Position numbers and translations under genes: made by a program. Of a stretch of DNA of 64,000 nucleotides, positions 47,607 through 58,197 are shown one piece after another. The stretch comes from Reticulascus tulasneorum (Eukaryota; Ascomycota; Sordariomycetes; Glomerellales; Reticulascaceae): NCBI GenBank assembly GCA_001557505.1, contig LSAX01000008.1, positions 1,054,001-1,118,000 on the forward strand. The letters are read 5' to 3'. Every line of letters begins with the position of its first letter. Position 1 is the first letter of the stretch. Under the pieces are notes generated by a model, which saw nothing but the letters and a program-made list of their open reading frames with translations, did no database searches and was not told the origin of the DNA.

Positions 47607-48646
47607 CCATGCGACATGTTGTGATAGGTTTTGTTAACGGCAATAATGGGTTAGTCTTGTGTTATTATGTTACCATTTTGTTTTACTTGTCTCTAAATAT
47701 ATTGCTTCTCAAAATTATTTTATGGCAAAATTATGACCCCCCTCTCCTAAGCCAACAAGAATCTATTCTATGAAAAGCATTTATACTACTATAAGTATTC
47801 TAATTAGATAGACACAACGTTATTAAGCATTGGCATCCTTTCATCTAAGTGGTGTAATCGCAACCATTAGACTTAGTGTAAGACCTACACGTGACTACTT
47901 TCTCATTACATTCTCTATAAGTATCAGGCAATAGGCCACATTCGGAGATATCTTAGGGGGTCGCTGCGGACTAGTACTAATCTCTATCCCCCTCTTTTCT
48001 AAACTACCTGTAACCATTCTTCCTTATAGCTGGTAGTCTCTTTTAAGATTTACCTGTCGCGGTACTAAACTATTCCGTAGCGAGTACGCTGCGGACCGCC
48101 TCTTATTTATTGTAACTGTGTTTTACCTTGCCGACTTAGGCCCGAAGCCGCCGAGTCGCCCTTGTAGCGCCCTTGCTACGATATAGCGCCCTAAGCATTA
48201 TGTCCCTCCTTGTGAAAAGCCCTGTACTATCTCATCGGCCCTGACAATAGGTCACTAGGAAGTAAGAAGGCCTGGCCATTAGCGGAGATGAGCGACGCTT
48301 TCCAAGCGCCGTTGGCTGACGCCGTTTCGTGGTCGTAAATGGCACCAAGGCTCTGGATATCGGCAGTCGGTAAAATGTCGGGAAAATGAAAGCTCGGCTG
48401 AGTCATCAATGGATTTGACCCGCAGGAGACATTTTGCTTCTGTCTTCTTTTTTACCTTGTGTAGGTGAGAACGACCTGGTTTGATATTAAAAGTTTGCTT
48501 ATTAACAGGCATTGATCAGGAGTTGGTGAGTCTAGAACGTAAATCACATTATACTAATTACCTTGCCACCTAGCCATATATAATGTCATCATCGTCAGGC
48601 AAACAGCATTATCCCAAAACATCATCCTCATAGTTGTCTAAACCAC
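47607..48646. other. Intergenic region, 1 kb, AT-rich start
   Basis: AT-rich from 47640 to 47830, then C/T-rich text with many TAG/CTA words and no open frame. A plausible intron-like signal (GTGAGT, ACTAAT, CCTAG) lies at about 48515-48572, which could belong to a 5' exon of the next gene. Confidence 0.4.
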
Positions 48647-49582
48647 TTGGAGCAGTTCTTCCGGATATCTGACACGGATAGAGAGATACATCTTTCCCTG
48701 GATGTCATTTTCGTCTCTATCGATTTGGAGGTATCTAGAGATGAGAGAGCTCGTTTCAATAACAACAAAGGCTACATTCCTCACGTCAAAGAGCTCGGAG
48801 TTGCAAGCCTAGATAGCCGGCATATTTTCTCCCAGAAGACACCACTGGCAAGTAAGAATATGAACCTCATCTTGACCCATCAGTTCTCGACGTCTCAGTC
48901 CTCTGCAGATTACGAAGATTGCGATATCACTGACTTTCGAGAATGTGTCTTCGCTGAAACATTCCAAATTGCACAACAAGATGTGGCTACTGGCTTAACC
49001 AACTGCCTCCGATTCCCAGACGAAAATTCAAGTAGGCATACTTTTCGAAATCTTGTTATAGTTGGACACTCCATCAAGCACGATATACAAATTCTTGCGC
49101 GCCTGGGATTTGATATTAGCAACACTGCGCCTATCATAGCTATGCTTGATACTCATCTATTAAGCCGCCATATATTAAGCTCTAGTTCGCTTGCCGCAGG
49201 AACAAAACGCTTCTCGCTCTCAGCTATACTGACCGAGCTGAAATGCCCTCATAATCAGTGGGAGTTGCACAATGCGGGTAATGATGCAGCGTACACCATT
49301 CATGCATTGGTTATGTTAGCCCTCAGATGGGCAGAATATAAAGGAGTGACGCTCGCCGGTTCAGTTAACATGAGACTTCTGCAAAACTTTGCAATGGCTG
49401 AAGTTGTTAAATCTATCAGATGGAAGCCACTTCGGGAATCTTTAGGAGCCTATAAGGCAAAGGAGGGAGGGAAAGAATCCTGTCCGAGGCTTAGTGAACA
49501 ATTGACGGATGCCGAAAGCGCAGCCAATCCGCAAATACAAAGTTTACATTCTAACATGAGCGAAGAGCCGCTTCTCGTCTGA
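48647..49582 (+). CDS. DEDDh-type exonuclease-like protein (Gfd2/YDR514C type)
   Basis: Open frame of about 311 codons with an RNase H-like DEDDh exonuclease layout. The first acidic pair is in VFVSIDLEV, the middle Asp in NLVIVGHSIKHDIQIL, and the last His/Asp in the HNAGNDAAYTIHAL block, a pattern typical of fungal Gfd2/YDR514C-like proteins. The tail after residue 270 is Ser/Glu rich. No ATG lies upstream of the first motif in this frame; the nearest in-frame ATG (about 48860) would delete the DLE site. An ATG at 48583 is one frame away, so a one-base error near AAAA 48615-48618 or an unseen 5' exon is likely. Substrate unknown, probably RNA or DNA ends. Confidence 0.75.
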   Translation: MEQFFRISDTDREIHLSLDVIFVSIDLEVSRDERARFNNNKGYIPHVKELGVASLDSRHIFSQKTPLASKNMNLILTHQFSTSQSSADYEDCDITDFRECVFAETFQIAQQDVATGLTNCLRFPDENSSRHTFRNLVIVGHSIKHDIQILARLGFDISNTAPIIAMLDTHLLSRHILSSSSLAAGTKRFSLSAILTELKCPHNQWELHNAGNDAAYTIHALVMLALRWAEYKGVTLAGSVNMRLLQNFAMAEVVKSIRWKPLRESLGAYKAKEGGKESCPRLSEQLTDAESAANPQIQSLHSNMSEEPLLV

Positions 49583-50565
49583 AACGGGACCAGACATCCG
49601 GCAAGGATGTACAACGCGCAACAACGATTATTACCTCGACTACAGCACGCGGCTGTCAAAAATAAACACGCCCGAAATCAGACAACGAAATTCGGCTATG
49701 AAACTCCAGTTCAAGGCGGGAAAACATTTTGGCTAATTTGGCGTGGCCAATTAGCCGTACTCAGATGCAGGAATAGATCTCAGGGCTGTAAATTCGGTTG
49801 CAGCATCTCTCGTGGTAAAGCCACGGATACCAAGGCCGGTTCTATTATTGGTTACCATCGCTCGTTCCCAAATTTAAGCTTATCTGCATCTTTCGCGAGA
49901 TGTACGGTCCGGCTGCCACAAAGTTACACTCCCCATCAATCACCATGTGTCCTCCAAGACCTGATCCCCTGCCTGGTAGCCGCCGGATGCGGGCCGACTT
50001 CCTAGCTTATAGCTGCTCTTGGAGACAATAACTGTGCATGTACGGTGCAGGTGTGGTAGATGCCGAGCTAGCACACACACCGGCGAGAAACATATTTGGA
50101 TAACCGAAGGTGGAAGACCCTGCCCGTTTCCACACCCAAGAACTGGACCCCACGAGGGAGGTATTGGTGTGCTACCATTTTAGGTGGCTTAGCAATCAGC
50201 TCAGACTAATGCGCCAACTCGCTGGATACCAATAAGGGAACAAAATGGCTCATAGAACATAACGGTATGTTGTTGTCTGCGTAGTATGAAGGGTGAAGGC
50301 TATCGTCTGGTATCTGGAAGTCATGTAGCATAGCCCCGTAACAAGAATGGAGACGCAAGCCATCAATCAAACTTTGGCTACGAGAGATCAACAAAGGAAC
50401 TGAGAACCATAAATACGATGCCCTGCCTTCCACTATGAACTGTCTACTCTTCTCACAACAGTACCATCTCAATACCAATCACTAGATCTCACATTTAACG
50501 ATATCCCATTATCCATAACAAAGCCATTCACTTCATCACCCTCTTCACGTCTCTCTACAAGAAAG
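49583..50565. other. Intergenic region, 1 kb
   Basis: A plus frame at 49607-50005 overlaps the 3' flank and has no family features. A TATA-like CATAAATA lies near 50408, about 160 bases before the next gene. Confidence 0.45.
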
Positions 50566-51070
50566 ATGATTGCTTCGCTGGTTCTAGCCATTTTTGGACT
50601 GGCTGCCTACTCGGTCGAGGCATCTGTCTTGCCCACTGAAGTTGATGTAAGACATATTGATCTGGTCTCCCACAATTTCCCTTGCTGATGCGTGGCAGAG
50701 CCAAGATCTTGTCGAGCCAAGGCAATATAACAAGATATGCCGCGACTACGAAGTCGGCGTGGGATCAACTCAGACATGTCAAGTGCTGTGCCAGAATTGC
50801 GGCGACCAATGTCAAGGCACCTTTTCCGCCATATTTACATCGGATTGCACCAACAAGCTCTCCACCTCCTGGAAAGACGACTCGTGCGCAACCGACTATA
50901 ATAGGGGATATTCCGTGTCGTGCTCGGGCACGTCGGTAACCCAGGTCAGCAACACCAAAGGGGAGCGGTTTGGCAACTGTTACAGGCCAAACAATTCCGG
51001 CTACTGTGGCACATCGCTTGGCATATCCACTCAGCACAACAATATCTACTGGTGCTGCAGGATCCTCTGA
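50566..51070 (+). CDS. Small secreted cysteine-rich protein
   Basis: Two exons (50566-50646 and 50699-51070, intron 52 bases) encode 150 residues. Residues 1-20 are a signal peptide (MIASLVLAIFGLAAYSVEAS). A short pro-like stretch ends at about VEPRQYNK. The mature part has 12 cysteines (IC, TC, LC, NC, QC, DC, SC, SC, NC, YC, WCC), an even number suggesting six disulfides. No enzyme motif was seen. The size, secretion and cysteine count fit effector-like or antimicrobial-type fungal proteins; the family is not recognised. The first-codon context AAAGATGA is acceptable and the splice keeps the frame. Confidence 0.75.
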
Positions 51071-51611
51071 GCCGCCATCTCGGGACCAGAGGGGTATGGC
51101 GGACCTTGATATGGTCATCCAGAGAGTCTTCTTCATAATGGTGCATATACGAGAAGGTGGGCAGCTGGTTATCGGTGATGGGGGGTGAATCATGTTGCTA
51201 TGATGTCCCATGCGAAATGGGGTTGATCTCGATCGAAGCAGGCTTATGTGTAAGAAAGTTCAACTTGATAGACCCGCAAAGAGATCAAAGATTTGTACCA
51301 CCCTGCCGACACTACGTAGACCTCTACAGATCTGGTCAATGGATTTCGACTGAAGCCAGTAGTCATACGGAATCCCTTCACCCCCCCCTCCCCGGATTTG
51401 GGATAGTATCTGCAATAGTGCTGCAAGACGAACTTGGCATTAAAGTGGTACGTTATTGAGTGTGCGGCTGAGCTTACTCATCGCCTTGCCTGCATGCGAC
51501 CTTATTCAGACAGGCGACTTGAAATCTATTTAATCCTCTGTTCACCTCAGCATATCCATAGATAGCAATAAAGCTTTGATTCCCATTCTAGACTATCTCA
51601 AGAGTAAAACG
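51071..51611. other. Intergenic region, 0.54 kb
   Basis: No supported frame or repeat. It contains the promoter of the GFA-domain gene. Confidence 0.5.
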
Positions 51612-52247
51612 ATGACAGACGCGACTCCAACCAGGCGCCCATTTAAAGGGTCATGCCACTGCGGCACCACCCGCTACATCATCTTCCTCACACTCCCACA
51701 TACGCCGCCATCGGAGAGTGCACCAATTCCAGGCCCCGTACCTGGCCAATCTCTTTACCGATGCAACTGCACCATCTGCCAGAAGATAGGCTTCTTTCAT
51801 ATTCGGGTCCCCTTTGCGCCGGACGATTTTCTGCTGCTCTCGCCACTCGACCCGTTCGCGGTGCTCGGTAACTATCAGCGTCTCTCCAAGCAGCTGAACT
51901 TCCTCTTCTGCAAGACTTGCGGCACTCGCTGCATGACTTATATGGGCGAGGGGGAAGTAATTGATGTGGATCTTGCTGCGCTCGGCGTAAAGCCTGATCC
52001 CGGGCAGGAGGATAAGCAGACTACAACAAAAGTATGGCGGCCGAAGCGAGAGGGTTGGAAAGAGGGGAAAGTGAATGGATGTTACCTAAGCGTCAATGGG
52101 CAGTCGGTGGAGGCCGGGCAGGAGGGGTTTGACTTGAGCAAGTTCGTCGACAACAAATGGGTGCTATATCTTGATTATCTTGAGTTAGATGGAAACGACG
52201 CGAAACCTCAGAGATACGGCCAACCTCATGAGTATGGCGTCTACTAA
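51612..52247 (+). CDS. GFA/CENP-V-domain zinc protein
   Basis: Single-exon frame of 211 residues. Zinc-binding cysteines appear in GSCHCGTTRY, in YRCNCTICQKIG and in LFCKTCGTRCMTYM, the three clusters of the GFA (glutathione-dependent formaldehyde-activating) fold. Members of this fold may bind glutathione adducts, but most fungal ones have no proven reaction. The C-terminal half (about 125-211) is longer than in bacterial GFA enzymes and includes a charged insert (KVWRPKREGWKEGKVNG). The start ATG at 51612 follows a TTG-only upstream frame. It lies convergent with the next gene. Confidence 0.85.
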   Translation: MTDATPTRRPFKGSCHCGTTRYIIFLTLPHTPPSESAPIPGPVPGQSLYRCNCTICQKIGFFHIRVPFAPDDFLLLSPLDPFAVLGNYQRLSKQLNFLFCKTCGTRCMTYMGEGEVIDVDLAALGVKPDPGQEDKQTTTKVWRPKREGWKEGKVNGCYLSVNGQSVEAGQEGFDLSKFVDNKWVLYLDYLELDGNDAKPQRYGQPHEYGVY

Positions 52248-52417
52248 TACATTGCTCTTCGGATGATCCGAGATTAGTCTTCCGTTAGACAGCTTTTCTT
52301 ATGAAAATCACCATCACAAACCACACTAACGTAGCCTGGTCTATGTTCGCTCATTGTTATACACAGACGAACGTTTGTAAACAGGAAGAATCGCCAAAGC
52401 GATTTGCTGAATTGTTT

Positions 52418-53071
52418 CTACCATTGCGTGCCGGGATCCTTCCACCACTTCGCCCTCACCACCGTCAGTCGCGCGTCAGTAACCCCCTTTAGCGCCTCAA
52501 GCCAGTGCGGCGGTACATCCCCATGAAGTCGTATTACGTGCAGATCCTTTAAATTTCCAAGCATCTGGAAGAGGTGTTCCTCCTTCTTCAGATTTATGTT
52601 CTCCTGCCACTGTACTCTGCGGGTCTGCACCAATCGTGGCTGCCAGTCGATCACTATCTCCTTCAACGCATGTGTTCTGTGCAGGACCTCCTCGAGCATG
52701 GGCATCCATCTGTTCCAGTTGGCGTGCTCCATGGCCACAATGAAGTACAGCTTCCGGATACGGGAGTATCGGAGATTACCGTACACGGCGAATCCTAGAC
52801 GCGGGCTGAACTCCATCATGTAGACTTTGAGAGCGGCTTCGGCGTGTACATGGTCACGCATCTCATTGTAGACGCGCCGGCAGGTGAGCATGAGCGGCGG
52901 CAAGGGCGTAGAGTACTCTCCGGTATCAAGATAGACGTGGAAAGGGCGAAGAGTGTCGTTGAAGTCCTCACGGCTGAATGCGAGATATGCTTCGTAAATA
53001 CGATCCAGAATCTCGAAGGGGAGGCGCATCAAGTTGGACGAGAGCTGCGGATCCTGCGGATCATGAGCCAT
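52418..53071 (-). CDS. F-box-like fungal protein
   Basis: Single-exon frame of 217 residues. The core start is LMRLPFEILDRIYEAYL, an F-box-like helix, followed by PLPPLMLTCRRVYNEM, which is the usual next block of fungal F-box or 2EXR-type proteins. A central strand (IRKLYFIVAMEHANW) and a region of alternating Leu follow. The ATG at 53071 is the first in frame. Partner and target unknown. It converges with the GFA gene. Confidence 0.7.
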   Translation of the reverse strand: MAHDPQDPQLSSNLMRLPFEILDRIYEAYLAFSREDFNDTLRPFHVYLDTGEYSTPLPPLMLTCRRVYNEMRDHVHAEAALKVYMMEFSPRLGFAVYGNLRYSRIRKLYFIVAMEHANWNRWMPMLEEVLHRTHALKEIVIDWQPRLVQTRRVQWQENINLKKEEHLFQMLGNLKDLHVIRLHGDVPPHWLEALKGVTDARLTVVRAKWWKDPGTQW

Positions 53072-53678
53072 GTTTACGGCCCGCGCGGATACAAGAGACT
53101 TGTAGGATAGGATCAAGACCCGATAGATTTCGAGAATAGAGCGACCTGACGGATGTCTCGGTAGTATGAGAGAATTTCTATGGCGGTTCGTTTTGAGCCA
53201 GAGTCTGACTCGACTTCACGCTAATATAATAAGTAAACATCCCGCTGTTAGCTAAGATACCAATTGTGGGGATGTTAGCTTGTGGGTCCCGTCAAATCGC
53301 ATGCCTACATGGATGCCTATGATGGAGCCTCCTGCCATGAAACGTGAACAAGGTGTGTCAGCTTGGAGCGGCAACAGGAGCCAATGCTTTCATTGATGCC
53401 TGGAAATGAAAACAGCCCGCAATCTTTCTGCCTGACGACAGACCATAATTTACACTATTTGTATTTTGCCGTCCGAATTCATTGTTCGATAAGCTACCTA
53501 GTTTCTTAGATCGGTTATACAACTTAGCACTTTGGGGTATTGTGGAGCTTTGAAATGGACCCTCCTTTAATCCTCTACCATTCATTCTGGCCTTGTCTCA
53601 TAATCGGTACCATAAACGCTCTCTGTGTATTCCCCTTCCCAAAGCCGAAGAAGACGTGAAAAATCCCGCAAACTCGAT
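53072..53678. other. Intergenic region, 0.6 kb
   Basis: Between the F-box-like gene (-) and the 3' end of the Zn2Cys6 gene (-). Only tiny frames seen. Confidence 0.5.
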
Positions 53679-56224
53679 CTATTCCTTTGTTGGTTCGCTG
53701 TAGTACTTCTTAAGCGGACCGCCGTGGATCATGCCTCCATCGTAATCAACCTTCGAATCCCGGGGCTGCCAGTGCTTCTCATACATCTGAGATATGAAGT
53801 ACAACTCGTTCTCGTAGAGCTCTTTCTCTTGAGCCACGCGGATCGTTTCGGCTGTTGTCAACGGTCAGCACGAGGGTGCACTCGCAGCTTATGAGCTGCT
53901 GGCCGACAGCACCTACCTCTGTTCGGGTCCTCTAAGAGTTTGAGCGTTTTCTCCAGAAATATGACGTCTTGCGTGGACATGTCAGCGAACGGGGTCGCGT
54001 GCCGGCGCTTCCAGTTCATCGTGAAAGGATTGCAAGTCTCGGTCCGGTAGTGGTAATAGCTGAGAAAGACGCTGGCGGAGTTGTGCCGCTCCTGGATGAA
54101 GCTGGGGAAGGAATAGCGTCGCTAAAAGCCCAGCAGGTTAGCAATGCTTTGCAGTCGGATATTATCACAGAGCGGGAAGTCGTTGACCTACCCGGAATCC
54201 TTGCCTCCTCGCGTTCCGGTAATTCTCGGCGGAGAGGGTCGCACAGCTATGGAGGGACATGAAGGTGATGAGATAGAGTGTCATCCAAGTTCTAGGGTTA
54301 TTGGACATGACAAGCTTTTGCACGTCTTCCAACACCTGTTTTTGTAGTGGGAGCAGGACGCCCAAGGTCAAGATTATGTCGAGCTGTTGGATCATTACGG
54401 GGGGAAGCGGGACCTTCCCGAGTAGGGGATGCGATTTGTCATCTTTCTCGGGGACCATGTCGAGTTTGTCCTGGCTGATTATATGCTCCAGCGTTGCAGT
54501 TCGTCGGACGGCAACCCAGAGCTTCATATAGTTGGCAAGCAGCTTAGCTTCCTCCTCAGACTGTGTAGACGCAGGGTATTAGAGCTCGAGGGCACTCAAT
54601 ACAGAACCAAGCCAAAGAAAGTAGGGACTCACATCAGCTCGCTGTTGCATATACTCCCGGGCATACTTGAAGGTCATCTTTACAAGTTCGTCACTGTTCT
54701 CAAGGAAGTAGTCAATGCAGCGGAATATATTCCTCGTGATGTAGTGACGCATGGAAAACATGGCAGACTTCATGTCGTTGATGGCGTATGGAGTAGTCTC
54801 CATGAACTTCTTGGTTTTGCCGTCCATCCAAGCGCGGTGCAAGGAATCTTGCGGTATGGGGACGAACTTTCTAACATTGAGATCAAATGGAACATCGCTC
54901 ACGTCCGACTTGACAGTGATCGTCCTAACCTCGGTAGAAGCCCACTTTGTAATGTCCCTCAGCTTCATGACAGGCCACCGTGCGCTGTACTGCATTCCGG
55001 GAGCCTTGCCGGTGCGAAATTCGGTGCATTCAGTTAATCGATATCGCAAACATGGGAGATGGTGCACCTTCTGGACCACGCCCACATTCTGGCATGTAAG
55101 ACAAGTACCACTTGGGTCGTCTTCGTCGATGACACACTGCGGGCAAAGTGAGACTCTTGATGGTATGCAAAACGACAGCTTCGACTTACCCTTGTCTTTT
55201 GTAGGCGACATCGCACGCATGCCTTTAGCTGCCGTGTCTTGTTTGTCTCCTCGCGAAGTTGGTCGTTCTGGAACGGACCGCGTTTCTGCCGACTGGCGCC
55301 TCCGGACTCGAGTGGATTGACGGACACAAACGTCATGGGCACCAAGTCCTTGCCCGTGCTGTTCTGGAAATCGTAACCAAGTGCCCCCACATCCGTTGAG
55401 GGCTCTGGGGACCAACCTGGCGAGTTGTCGACTACACTGTTTGCCACAATATCACCGGAGATGTCACCGAAGTCTATTTCAACGAAGTCGCCGACAGACT
55501 TGGATGTATCCGAGTCGGAATTCAGGTAGTTCGGGTGCGAACTGTCCATGGTCCCCGGATCGATAAGCTCTAACACGGTACTTGCCGTGGGATCAGCACC
55601 ACCGAGACTTGTCTCCAGTTCTTTGCTTGACCCTATGTCGATGCCATAGCCCGGGCTTTTTGAAGGCATCTCCAGAACTGACGGCGGGGAGTGGGCCTCG
55701 AATCGACGGCCACTGGGGACGAAGCCGTTCATTAGACGATTCCGGTACGCCATGTGATCCTTATCCCGGTACTCGGAGGCATCGGCAGACGTCCACGGCT
55801 CCATAACATCGTAGCTGTACGGTATAGTGGAGAACTCGTTGCAAGTCGATTTCGGCGCATCTTCGACAGAGGGAGGCAACTCCAGTGTCCGAGTGGACGA
55901 ACGAGACATAGCTGAGAGAGGCATGGTTAGTAGACTGGTCCGAGATAGGACTGGGGGCATGTAAGTGAACAGTTGCATACCTGCGGCGCCACTCGCCTGG
56001 GGCTCATGGTCCAACCTTGAGGGGGCTGGCGGAGCTTGAGGGCTTGGTGCACTGCTCATAGGAGGGAATGGGGTGAAAGTCGGATTCTGCGGCTGGCCTA
56101 GGAGTTCTGAGAGGGGCCGGCCCAGAAGTGAGGCAGCTCTCTCAAGGATGGCCTGATCATCGCGCGACATGGATCCGAACGAAGCCGCTGCCGCAGGATT
56201 CGTTGCCCTCTTAACCCGCGTCAT
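53679..56224 (-). CDS. Zn2Cys6-type transcription factor
   Basis: Six exons: 55981-56224, 55190-55911, 54633-55136, 54192-54560, 53917-54121 and 53679-53851. All are in frame, 738 residues. The binuclear cluster spans two exons at about residues 312-350: KACVRCRLQKTR joins CVIDEDDPSG and then CLTC, with a last Cys in LPCLRYR. This ACVRCR..LTC..LPCLRY form is a distinct fungal Zn2Cys6 subfamily with the cluster in the middle of the protein. The N-terminal 300 residues are Ser/Pro/Asp rich (possible activation region). The C-terminal part is helical. The coding frame stays open upstream to an acceptor-like CCTAG at 56273-56277, so an extra 5' exon is likely. Intron 55912-55980 is 69 bases without a stop. 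Confidence 0.85.
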
Positions 56225-58197
56225 ATTGTCGTCCTCCTCGTCTCCCGATCTCGCTCGTTTCCTGGGATCTGCCTAGGGAAGAGAGACCCCGTTAGCGCAG
56301 CTCCCCTCGGCGGAGAGGCAGCAGATCAAGTGTGATTAAACAAAGTATTAGGTGTCGCAGAGAGGCCCATGTCAATTCACAAAAGACATGTATGGGACAG
56401 GCGGGAAGTTTGGGACAGGGTCATATGGAACGGGCCGTGAAGACCTACCATATCTCCACTTGGGTCAACAGCATCCGTGGTGCCAAGTGCGGTGCAGTGG
56501 ACCTTTTTCTCGATTCTGCGATCCACCGGTTGCCGAAGAGAATCGGGAACCGGTGAAGTAGTGCGTGGTGGGGTCGCGCTGGTAGGCGCTTGTGCGTGCG
56601 TGCGTGTGTGCGTGGATCGGATTTATGTTTTGGGGATGAAGGTTGTCATGCCTGCGACGTCGCTCGGAGACTCGACTGTTTGATTGCGCTGGGTATTTCA
56701 TACGGGCTGGCAAAGCCGCCGGGTCTCAGCCCCGCGATGGATTGAAGACGTAGGTACAGATGTAGTGTGAGCCGCGTTGATTGATTGCTATCTCTCTCTC
56801 CAAACAGACCGGGTCGTCCTACCGGTCCCAAATCGGGCTTAGCTCGGACGAGGGTTTCGGTGATAAAGCTCGTACTAGGTACCGGGCCGTCCCGCGTTCT
56901 AGTATAGACTGCACTTGTACTTTTACCTCGCACGCAAATGTGTGCGCAGATGGCGTCCCCTCACTCGAATCGACATGCAATGGGATGGGGAATTTCCTGG
57001 GACGAAACAATGTCAGGAGAGAGTAGCTAGCTGCTGTGTTTTCTGTTTCTTCTCGGCGGAGAAGGAAAAAAGTGCCTTGAGAAAAATCCGCCGCGATAAA
57101 CGTCAGAGCTCCTCACGGAGATTATGTTGATCACATACATTGGGGTGTTTGCTGGGCCTGCGGAGTAATTAGCTGCCTTTGTTGGAGGGGGAGGAAGGGG
57201 GTTTTGGGGGCAGTCCCGGTCCTCAATATCCTCACCGGTTCCTTTTCTGTAGTGAGCCCATGTTGCCGACCGGTTGCAATTATGGCAATATGGGGTCATG
57301 GCGGCTCTGCAGTCTGATCTAACGAAACCCATGCTTCGATCCGATATTCCAACTTCACCAAACCCTTCTCCCTTGCAACTCGCTCAGACGACCAACTTCC
57401 TGCTCCCAAATCCAGAAGATTTTCATGAGTGATGCAAAACGAACCGTGACGCGACCGTCGAACTCGAGCTCCCAGTTTACCGACTTCCCCCCTACCGTCT
57501 CTCCAATTGAGAAATAGCCGTCATCAACCCCCCACCGTGGCCATGCAACGATTACAGTTCGAACTGGCTCGTCCGGTTCTGGAGGAGAGAGATTCCCTTG
57601 GGTTTCTCCCCCTCCCGCTCCCACTTCCACGAGTCAACGGGCAGCTGTGCCCTTTGCGGTGACGATGACCGACAGACCTGAACCAGCTGACCGCCCAGCA
57701 CCTTTACCGCCTCAGGCCCTTTTTCCCTCCTCATTTTCTGCCTCCCTCCATCGGATGGCATATCAGCTTTGAGAGTGATCATCACCCGCCGCAAAAATGC
57801 GCTGCCCTCCCTCCCTTATCCGACTCCCCCACCCTTCATTCGCACATCTTTTGGTCGGCTGCGAGGCAATGATGGCATCGGCTGCATTCGTACCCACCCC
57901 CCGGTTCTGGTCTCAAGGAGAGTCTGCGCTTCATTGACGGGGGCATTTGAGGTGTCCAATCTCGACCGTGCAGGTTGCAGGTGAGGGCAGCCGAAGGACG
58001 AATCGAAGCTCTGCGCGCACGCGGCCACCGAGACTAAGTGGCCAGCGAGCGAGCGAACGCGACCAATGCCCAATCAGCCATACGCCTGGTATACTTTACT
58101 ATCGCCGCCTACCGTAGCCGATCTCGTGAGACGGAACACTGTGGGTTGGTAGGGAAGGTCACGAAGAGAGAGGGAAGGTGCTGCTGCTCTGCCCACC
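56225..58197. other. Divergent intergenic region, 2 kb
   Basis: Shared upstream region of the Zn2Cys6 regulator and the CmcJ/AsaB-like gene. It contains GCGTGC/GTGTGC simple sequence near 56590 and GC-rich purine/pyrimidine stretches at 57170-57240 and 57800-58200. A missing 5' exon of the regulator may lie near its right end. No other gene supported. Confidence 0.4.
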
